Shown here: piece by piece, positions 1 through 5,417 of the stretch | Layout of the letters: the number at the start of each line of letters is the position of its first letter | Numbering within the stretch: position 1 is the stretch's first letter | From: Bryobacteraceae bacterium | Lineage (GTDB): Bacteria; Acidobacteriota; Terriglobia; Bryobacterales; Bryobacteraceae | Assembly: GCA_030039005.1 (NCBI GenBank) | Contig: JASHQT010000010.1 | Coordinates: 1-8,501 of the forward strand | Length of the DNA stretch: 8,501 nucleotides | Reading direction: 5' to 3' | Translations under genes and position numbers: made by a program | The notes under the pieces: model-generated | What the model was told of the DNA's origin: nothing | The model's database searches: none | What the model saw: the letters and a program-made list of their open reading frames with translations, nothing else

Positions 1-377
1 TCGAGATCGGCCATCGTTTTGAACTTGCCGTTGGCCTGGCGATATTGCACAATCGCTTCGGATTCCTTGGCCGTCAGCTCCAGCCCGGCTTCCAGCTCCT
101 TCGCCGTCGCATGATTCACGTTCGTTTTGATGACCGGGAAGTTCTTCGCCAGGTAGTTGACGATGGCGTCGACGTCCGCATCGGGAACGTCGGTCACCTC
201 TTGCAGCATTTCAGTGACTTTTGCCTGCCACCATTGTTTCGTCCCCTGCTTGCCGATCACAGCCGTGGGCGAATGGCACATGCTGCAGACCATCTGGAAG
301 GTCTCTTTGCCCGGGCCGTCAGGCAAAGTTTGCGCGCACGCGCCCAGCGCAATCACAGCCAACAGCGCAAGCTTCAC
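1..377 (-). CDS. Cytochrome c / helix-hairpin-helix lipoprotein, C-terminus beyond the left edge
   Basis: The frame is open from a GTG at 377 to the window edge, giving 125 residues with the C-terminus missing. Residues 1-13 look like a lipoprotein signal peptide ending in a lipobox (LGAC, lipidated Cys14), so the protein is probably anchored in the periplasm. A heme-c motif CSMCH lies at 31-35. It is followed by W49-W50 and by helices ending in NYLAKNFP (74-81), as in small c-type cytochromes; Met57 is a candidate distal heme ligand. Residues 86-125 match a ComEA-like helix-hairpin-helix: an N-V-N-x-A-T-A-x-E-L start, then IVQYRQANGKF. The GTG overlaps the DUF1501 stop (GTGA, 4 bases), which indicates translational coupling; an in-frame GTG at 383 is the alternative start. 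Proteins with this two-domain plan are, from memory, common in Acidobacteria, but their function is unclear. Electron transfer plus binding of DNA or of a partner protein is inference. Confidence 0.8.
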   Translation of the reverse strand, partial: MKLALLAVIALGACAQTLPDGPGKETFQMVCSMCHSPTAVIGKQGTKQWWQAKVTEMLQEVTDVPDADVDAIVNYLAKNFPVIKTNVNHATAKELEAGLELTAKESEAIVQYRQANGKFKTMADL

Positions 378-1822
378 GCCCACAGTTTCGGAATCAGAGC
401 CCCGGCGGTTCCGGTGGGCCGCTCGGCGCGGCCATTATGCATGAATGTCGTGCGCAGATGATCCAGGCCCAGCAAATACAGAATGGACGCGTGGATATCG
501 TGCACGTGATGCGGCTCGTCGAGCGCGCGCAGGCCGATTTCATCGGTACTGCCGATCGCCTGCCCGCCTTTTACGCCGCCGCCCGCCATCCAGATGGTGA
601 ATCCCCACGGATTATGATCGCGGCCGGCTTTCTCGTCGTTCGGGTTGCCCTGCACGAAAGGCGTGCGGCCGAATTCACCGCCCCACACTACCAGCGTGTC
701 GTTCAACATGCCGCGCGCCTTCAGATCGGTAAGCAGACCAGCGACTGGCTTGTCGGATGACTTGCAGTTCTCGGTGTGATTCGCTTCGAGATTCGTATGC
801 GCATCCCAGCGCGAGCCAGAGCCCGAGTAGCATTCGACGAATCGCACGCCGCGCTCGACTAATCGCCGCGCGAGCAGCAGATTGGTGCCATAAACCGCCG
901 TAGCCGGATCGTCCAGTCCATAAAGTTTCTTCGTCGCTTCCGATTCCGAGCTGATGTCCACGGCGTCCGGCGCGGCCGATTGCATGTGATACGCGAGTTC
1001 GTACGAACGCGTGCGCGCGTCGAGTTCCGTATCGTCTTGCTTATCGCGGCCGAAGCGGTTGTTGAGCGCGGTCAGGAATTCCAGCTTGTTGCGCTCCTGC
1101 GCGTCGGTCATTCCAGCGGGCGGCTTCAAGTTGAGAATCGGTGTGTCGCCTTTGCGGAACAGCGTGCCCTGATAGGTCGCCGGAAGAAATCCGGCACTGT
1201 AGTTCTGTACGCCGCCCAAGATTTCCTTGTCGTCCTGCATCACCACATAAGTCGGCAGGTTTCGGTTCGCGCTGCCAAGGCCATAGGTGACCCATGCGCC
1301 CATTGATGGCCGGCCGGCCAAAATTTCGCCGGTATTCATCTGGCACACCGCTCCGACATGATTTACGCCATCGGCGTAGCACGACCGCAGCACCGAGATC
1401 TCGTCCATATGCTCGGCGATATTTGGCAGCCAATCGGAAACCCACAGTCCGCTCTGGCCGTATTGCTTGAAGGCATGATGTGAAGGAAAGAGCCCGTTGT
1501 GCGTGGTGCCGAACGCGCTCTGCAATGTTTCCGGATGGTATGACGGCGGCACGGGTTGTCCCGAATATTTTGTCAGCGCGGGCTTGGGATCGAACAGATC
1601 CACGTGGCTGGGCGCGCCTTCCATGAAACACCAGATGACGGATTTGGCGCGCGGCGGGATCTGCGGTTTTTTAGGCGCGAGCGGATCGACGCCGGCGACG
1701 TCGCCGTAGCCGTCTTCTTCGAGCATGGCGGCCAGCGCAATCGCGGCCAGGCCGCTGCCGGCGTGCCCAAAGAACTCCCTACGATTAGTCACGTTCCAAT
1801 GATGCTTGAGCTTGTCTAACAT
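374..1822 (-). CDS. DUF1501 family exported protein (alkaline-phosphatase-like fold)
   Basis: This 482-residue protein has the usual length for DUF1501. The N-terminus carries a twin-arginine type signal: NRREFF at 13-18, then a hydrophobic stretch (GSGLAAIALAAML) to about residue 33. It is therefore probably exported folded. Family signatures are visible: CFMEGAPSHVDLFDPKP (65-81), GGEFGRTP (381-388), GRDHNPWGF (400-408), AGGGVKGG (413-420) and VHDIHAS (440-446). The His and Asp residues in these blocks resemble the metal-binding part of the alkaline phosphatase/sulfatase superfamily, but no substrate is known and no catalytic nucleophile is assigned here. The ATG lies 10 bases after the stop of the DUF1553 gene, with AAGGG overlapping that stop as a plausible ribosome site. 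The 3' end overlaps the cytochrome/HhH gene by 4 bases. The pairing with DUF1549/DUF1553 is the standard one for these families, which suggests a joint extracytoplasmic task. Confidence 0.93.
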   Translation of the reverse strand: MLDKLKHHWNVTNRREFFGHAGSGLAAIALAAMLEEDGYGDVAGVDPLAPKKPQIPPRAKSVIWCFMEGAPSHVDLFDPKPALTKYSGQPVPPSYHPETLQSAFGTTHNGLFPSHHAFKQYGQSGLWVSDWLPNIAEHMDEISVLRSCYADGVNHVGAVCQMNTGEILAGRPSMGAWVTYGLGSANRNLPTYVVMQDDKEILGGVQNYSAGFLPATYQGTLFRKGDTPILNLKPPAGMTDAQERNKLEFLTALNNRFGRDKQDDTELDARTRSYELAYHMQSAAPDAVDISSESEATKKLYGLDDPATAVYGTNLLLARRLVERGVRFVECYSGSGSRWDAHTNLEANHTENCKSSDKPVAGLLTDLKARGMLNDTLVVWGGEFGRTPFVQGNPNDEKAGRDHNPWGFTIWMAGGGVKGGQAIGSTDEIGLRALDEPHHVHDIHASILYLLGLDHLRTTFMHNGRAERPTGTAGALIPKLWA

Positions 1823-1832
1823 GAAAGCACCC

Positions 1833-4109
1833 TTAGTTGATATACAAAAATTCGTTGGAATCGAGCAGCATGTGGCACAAGTCCACGAACGCCGCGGCTC
1901 GCGCGCGATCCATGCCGGGCGGCAGATTGGCGGGAACGGGCGGCTTCACGTCATTCCCCGTCAGGCGTGCCTCCATGATGGGCGTCTGCTTCGCCAAAAA
2001 ATCGGCGGCCATCTTCCGTTCTTCCGGGCTCGCCGCGCGACCATACACCAGTCGAAACGCCCGGTCCACTTGGGCTGCCGGCGTGAGGCCGCTGTCATCG
2101 AGTACGCGCCCGGCGAGCGACTGCGCCCAATCGAGCACCAGCGCGTTGTTCAACAGATCCAGCGATTGCGGCGCCGTAACCGTGTTCTTGCGATAGTCAC
2201 AGCTTTCGAACGTGTTGGCGGCGTCGAATTCCTGCAACAACGGATACGGCAGGTTGCGGCGCACGAAAATATACACGCTGCGGCGATTGCCCTGCGCTGG
2301 ATCTTTTTCCTCGCGCCAGCCGCCGGTGACCGCGGTGGCCGAAAGCTCGCTGATCAAGCCCGGAGGAACCGGCGGATAGACACCCGGTCCGCCCATCTGG
2401 GGGTTCAGCAGGCCCGCCGTCGCGAGCATGGAATCGCGAATCGCCTCGGCCTCCATGCGGTGCCGAGGATAGCGCCACAGTAGCTTGTTGTCCGGATCGG
2501 CTTCGGCGATTTTGGCGTCATAATCCGACGCTTCCTGATACGTGCTCGAAAGCAGGATCAGGCGCTGCACTTTCTTGATGCTCCAGCCGTTGTCGACGAA
2601 ATAATTGGCCAGATAATCGAGCAGCTCCGGATGCGTGGGACGCGCGCCCATGCGGCCGAAATCGCCGGGCGTGGCCACGATCCCGTGTCCGAAGTTGTAA
2701 TGCCAGATGCGATTCACCATCACACGCGCTGGCAACGGATTCGCGGGATCAGTGAGCCAAGCAGCGAGAGCGCTGCGCCGGCCAGTAGAATTGAGCGCCG
2801 GGAGCGGCGTGATCTTCGCGTCGCCCGGATCGAGGATCGAAAGGAACCCGGGCTGCACTTCGTCGCCCGGCGCGAACCGGCTTCCTCCGCGCAGAATGTA
2901 CGTCGGCGGCGCCGTGGCGTTCAGGTCCTTCATGAACTGACCTTCGGGCAGCGGCGCGGGCTTGAGCGAATCGAAGCTGGCTAATTGCGCTTTGAGCTCG
3001 GCATAGCGCTTGGCGTTATCGCCTTTGAGCGCGCGCACCGGATCGCCCAATCCGCCAAAGCGCGTTTCGGCGATGTGATACACCTGCTGCTCGAGCGGCG
3101 TGCGATCGGCCGCGGGCTTCGCGATCACGGCCTGGACTTCATCTGTCATCACGGTGGCCGAATGTTTCTTGCGGTCCTCCAGAATCGGCTCCATGATCTT
3201 GGCCATCTCGTCGCGTGTGTCCTTGGTCTTGGCGTCCCAAATGGCGTACTGCTCGTCGTATTCCCGCTTGGCTTCGGGATCTGCCGGCGGCAGCGGACCA
3301 TCGCCAAATGCGGTATCGGCGAAAAACGCCTGCAGGCGATAGTAGTCCTTCTGCAGGATCGGATCGAATTTGTGGTCGTGGCATTTCGCGCAGCCGAACG
3401 TCAGGCCGAGGAACGCGACGCCGGTCACCGTGGTCATGTCGTCGAGCGTTTGATGGCGGCGCTCAAACAGATCGGGCGCGTTGGTTTCATCGATCCAATG
3501 CCGGTTGAAGCCCATGGCGATGAGCGCTTCCTGATTGCCGGGGTACAACTCGTCGCCGGCGATCTGTTCCTTGATGAAGCGGTCATACGGCTTGTCGTCG
3601 TTGAACGCCTTAATCACGTAATCGCGATAGCGCCAAACGTTGGGACGCGTTTCGTCGGCCTTGAAACCGTTGCTATCGGCGTAGCGCGCGACGTCCAGCC
3701 AGTGCCGGCCCCAGCGTTCGCCGTAAGCGGGTGACGCAAGCAGCCGGTCCACCACTTTTTCCCACGCGTTCGGGGATTTATCGCTCAAGAACGCCTGGAT
3801 TTCTTCCTGCGTGGGCGGCAGGCCGGTCATATCGATAGTGGCGCGGCGCAGCAGCGTGAGTTTGTCGGCGCGCAGGTTGGGCTGGAGGTTTTTCTCTTCG
3901 AGCTTGGCCAGAATAAACGCGTCGATGGGCGTCTTGACCCACGCTTTGTTCTTGACTGCGGGCACCGGCGGCTTCATTACCGGCTGGAAGGCCCAGTAGC
4001 TTTTTTGGGCGGCCGTGAAGACGTGCGGCGCGTCACCCGCGAATAAATCACCCGCGAACCAGAGGATCGCCGAAAGCGTAAGGCCCACCCCTGCATACAG
4101 GAAGCGCAT
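1833..4109 (-). CDS. Secreted DUF1549/DUF1553 (PSCyt2-PSD1) protein
   Basis: The protein has 758 residues from the ATG at 4109. The frame stays open to an ATG at 4181, but the start at 4109 is preferred: GGAGG sits 5 bases upstream and the protein then begins with a signal peptide (MRFLYAGVGLTLSAIL, possible cleavage after FA at residues 23-24). Residues of about 39-266 are DUF1549 (PSCyt2), with WGRHWLDVARYADSNGF and CAKCHDHKFDPI (240-251). The latter has the CxxCH form but is a conserved block of this domain. A charged helical linker follows (about 275-400). Residues of about 440-710 are DUF1553 (PSD1), with RVMVNRIWHYNFGHGIV, TPGDFGRMG and APQSLDLLNN. Many relatives of about 1000 residues also carry an N-terminal PSCyt1 cytochrome domain; it is absent here, and a separate heme-motif gene sits at the end of the operon. 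It is the first gene of the operon. The function is unknown; a periplasmic or surface location is likely. Confidence 0.92.
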   Translation of the reverse strand: MRFLYAGVGLTLSAILWFAGDLFAGDAPHVFTAAQKSYWAFQPVMKPPVPAVKNKAWVKTPIDAFILAKLEEKNLQPNLRADKLTLLRRATIDMTGLPPTQEEIQAFLSDKSPNAWEKVVDRLLASPAYGERWGRHWLDVARYADSNGFKADETRPNVWRYRDYVIKAFNDDKPYDRFIKEQIAGDELYPGNQEALIAMGFNRHWIDETNAPDLFERRHQTLDDMTTVTGVAFLGLTFGCAKCHDHKFDPILQKDYYRLQAFFADTAFGDGPLPPADPEAKREYDEQYAIWDAKTKDTRDEMAKIMEPILEDRKKHSATVMTDEVQAVIAKPAADRTPLEQQVYHIAETRFGGLGDPVRALKGDNAKRYAELKAQLASFDSLKPAPLPEGQFMKDLNATAPPTYILRGGSRFAPGDEVQPGFLSILDPGDAKITPLPALNSTGRRSALAAWLTDPANPLPARVMVNRIWHYNFGHGIVATPGDFGRMGARPTHPELLDYLANYFVDNGWSIKKVQRLILLSSTYQEASDYDAKIAEADPDNKLLWRYPRHRMEAEAIRDSMLATAGLLNPQMGGPGVYPPVPPGLISELSATAVTGGWREEKDPAQGNRRSVYIFVRRNLPYPLLQEFDAANTFESCDYRKNTVTAPQSLDLLNNALVLDWAQSLAGRVLDDSGLTPAAQVDRAFRLVYGRAASPEERKMAADFLAKQTPIMEARLTGNDVKPPVPANLPPGMDRARAAAFVDLCHMLLDSNEFLYIN

Positions 4110-4114
4110 CCTAA

Positions 4115-4119
4115 CCTCC
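4115..4119 (-). promoter_or_regulatory. Shine-Dalgarno deciding the DUF1549/DUF1553 start
   Basis: On the minus strand GGAGG ends 5 bases before the ATG at 4109. No comparable site precedes the upstream in-frame ATG at 4181. Starting at 4109 also puts an Arg plus hydrophobic signal peptide at the very N-terminus, whereas the longer version would bury it behind 24 residues. Confidence 0.75.
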
Positions 4120-4191
4120 GTGTAGGTATGTATATCATTTGCAAGGGTCAAAAGGAAGGCCGGCACCGGAAATGCGGGCACTGGAATGCAT

Positions 4192-4221
4192 TTGACAGCT
4201 TCAGCGCGGACGCGCCATGAT
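4192..4221 (+). promoter_or_regulatory. Putative sigma-70 type promoter of mazEF-DUF1697
   Basis: A perfect TTGACA (4192-4197) is followed, after an 18-base spacer, by CATGAT (4216-4221), which matches four of six -10 consensus positions. Transcription would begin near 4228, giving a leader of about 30 bases before mazE. The long spacer and imperfect -10 make it plausible rather than certain. The -10 abuts the operator-like element at 4221. Confidence 0.45.
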
Positions 4222-4240
4222 GTAGATACAAAGTCTATAC
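4221..4240 (+). promoter_or_regulatory. Operator-like element upstream of mazE
   Basis: TGTAGATACA (4221-4230) is followed by GTCTATAC (4233-4240). The two octamers GTAGATAC and GTCTATAC match at six of eight positions and start 11 bases apart, about one helical turn. From memory, the ten-base TGTAGATACA also occurs, as its complement TGTATCTACA, in the autoregulatory operator of E. coli mazEF. Its position over the presumed transcription start fits repression by a MazE or MazE-MazF complex. This is an AT-rich patch in GC-rich surroundings. Confidence 0.45.
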
Positions 4241-4258
4241 GTCAACGCGGGACCAGCA

Positions 4259-4501
4259 ATGAAGGGTTCGATCAAGAAGTGGGGAAACAGCGCGGCCGTG
4301 CGCATCCCTTCCGCGGTTCTCGACGCCACGCGCGTGCGAATCGATGAAGAGGTGGACATCCGGGAGGAAGCCGGCAAGATCGTCATTGAGCCAATTCGTC
4401 CGGCTACTTACCAATTGGAGGAGCTGGTGAAGGGAATCACCAAAGAAAACCTCCACGAGCCGGCCGACTTCGGCGCTCCAGAAGGCAAAGAGGTCTGGTA
4501 A
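4259..4501 (+). CDS. mazE: MazE-type antitoxin (AbrB/SpoVT fold)
   Basis: This 80-residue protein, about the length of E. coli MazE, is the antidote of the toxin encoded immediately downstream. Residues 3-48 form the swapped-hairpin AbrB DNA-binding domain, with the hallmark KKWGNSAAVRIP (6-17) and the DEEVDI and KIVIEPIRP strands. Residues 51-80 form the flexible tail that in MazE wraps around the toxin dimer; it is closely E. coli-like, including ENLHEP and GKEVW at the end. Its roles are to neutralise MazF and, with it, to repress their own promoter. GGGA (4249-4252) lies 6 bases before the ATG. The stop codon shares one base with the mazF start (TAATG). The chromosomal mazE/chpAI type is certain from sequence; plasmid PemI/Kis is a more distant alternative. 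Confidence 0.95.
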   Translation: MKGSIKKWGNSAAVRIPSAVLDATRVRIDEEVDIREEAGKIVIEPIRPATYQLEELVKGITKENLHEPADFGAPEGKEVW

Positions 4502-4833
4502 TGCCCCGCGGATTTGTGCCGGACGCGGGCGATGTCGTTTGGTTGAACTTGACTCCGCAAGCCGGTCGCGAACAGGCCGGCCACCGCCCGGCCGTCGTTT
4601 TGAGTCCGGCTAGCTATAACGACCGTAGCAGTCTAATGATTTGTTGTCCGCTCACGACGAGAATCAAGAACTATCCATTCGAGGTCCTGGTGGCAGGCAG
4701 TCGTCCTAGCGCCGTGCTGGCGGACCAAGTCAAGAGCTGTGACTGGCGCGCGCGGAAGGCGGTTCGCAAGGGAAAATTGGTGCCTTCCGAGCTGGCTGAG
4801 GTACGTGCGAAGGTTCACGCTCTGATCGGGTAA
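4501..4833 (+). CDS. mazF: MazF-type mRNA interferase toxin (PemK/MazF family)
   Basis: This 110-residue protein is nearly the same length as E. coli MazF and, judged by eye from memory, about half identical to it. MazF toxins are sequence-specific endoribonucleases that cut mRNA and halt translation when MazE is degraded. The signature EQAGHRPAVVLSP (24-36) is intact. Glu24, Arg29 and Thr52, which occupy the E. coli active-site and substrate-contact positions, are all present, so the toxin looks functional. Other conserved blocks are YPFEV (58-62), LADQVKS (73-79) and WRAR (82-85). AGAGG (4489-4493) lies 7 bases before the ATG inside the end of mazE, and the overlapping TAATG couples translation. 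Specificity for ACA, as in E. coli, is inferred from similarity only. Confidence 0.95.
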   Translation: MPRGFVPDAGDVVWLNLTPQAGREQAGHRPAVVLSPASYNDRSSLMICCPLTTRIKNYPFEVLVAGSRPSAVLADQVKSCDWRARKAVRKGKLVPSELAEVRAKVHALIG

Positions 4834-4837
4834 GACC

Positions 4838-5374
4838 GTGACGCACGTCGCACTGCTGCGCGGGATCAACGTCAGCGGAAAAAATCCGCTGCCGATGAAG
4901 GAATTGGTCCGCATTTTCGAGGCTGCGGACTGCGAGAACGTCCGGAGTTATATTCAGAGCGGCAACGTGATTTTCGATGCCCCCGGGGGCGCTTCCAAAA
5001 TCTGTGATTCTGTCTCGGCTGCCATCGAAAAAAGCTTCGGCTATCGAATTCCCGTAATTCTGCGCACAGCGTCGCAATTGCGGAATATCATTGGCGCGAA
5101 TCCATTTCTAAAACCCGGTGTGGATCTGAAATGGCTGCACGTGTATTTTCTCGCGCAGGCGCCCGGCTCACATGCCATCGCCGGCCTGGATCCGGCGCGC
5201 TCGGCGCCCGATGCTTTTCACGTGCTCGGCCAGGACATCTATCTGCACCTCCCCAACGGCATGGGGCGCAGCAAACTGACCAACTCGTATTTCGATTCCA
5301 AGCTCGCTACCGTGTCGACCGCGCGCAATTGGGCCACGGTGCTGAAGCTGGCCGAGATGATGCACAATCGCTGA
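4838..5374 (+). CDS. DUF1697 family protein
   Basis: This 178-residue protein matches the family's usual length. It starts at a GTG, supported by the immediate family signature HVALLRGINVSGKN (3-16); no earlier start fits before the mazF stop. Other DUF1697 blocks are PMKEL (19-23), YIQSGNVIF (38-46), GMGRSKLTN (141-149) and TARNWATVLKL (161-171). No signal peptide or membrane segment is visible, so it is probably cytoplasmic. The biochemical function of the family is not established; it is usually annotated as an uncharacterised conserved protein of small alpha/beta fold. It begins 4 bases after the mazF stop on the same strand, so it is almost certainly cotranscribed with mazEF. Whether it acts with the toxin-antitoxin pair or is a passenger cannot be told from sequence. 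Confidence 0.93.
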   Translation: MTHVALLRGINVSGKNPLPMKELVRIFEAADCENVRSYIQSGNVIFDAPGGASKICDSVSAAIEKSFGYRIPVILRTASQLRNIIGANPFLKPGVDLKWLHVYFLAQAPGSHAIAGLDPARSAPDAFHVLGQDIYLHLPNGMGRSKLTNSYFDSKLATVSTARNWATVLKLAEMMHNR

Positions 5375-5417
5375 GTTGGCACCGGAACAAAAGGACGCCA
5401 CTGGTGTCTAATCGTCC

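Noticed and set aside
45..760. Plus-strand open frames of 95-179 codons opposite the DUF1501 and cytochrome genes
   Set aside because: They are antisense to well-recognised genes, rich in Arg, Ala, His and Pro as expected from GC-rich shadow frames, and show no family motif.
1806..3734. Long plus-strand frames (up to 249 codons) opposite the DUF1549/DUF1553 gene
   Set aside because: The minus-strand frame has clear domains over its whole length; the opposite frames look like nothing known and lack ribosome sites.
4129..4151. Promoter for the minus operon: TTGACC (4151-4146) with TATACA (4134-4129)
   Set aside because: The spacer is only 11 bases. Pairing TATACA with TTCCTT at 17 bases gives a poor -35. 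A promoter must lie in this region, but I cannot place it with confidence.
4201..4456. Short minus-strand frames over mazE (61 and 73 codons)
   Set aside because: They lie antisense to an unmistakable mazE, and no start signal or family resemblance is visible.
5378..5408. GGCACC / GGTGTC inverted repeat after the DUF1697 gene as a terminator
   Set aside because: The stem is only 6 pairs including a G-T pair, the loop is 19 bases, and there is no T run after it.
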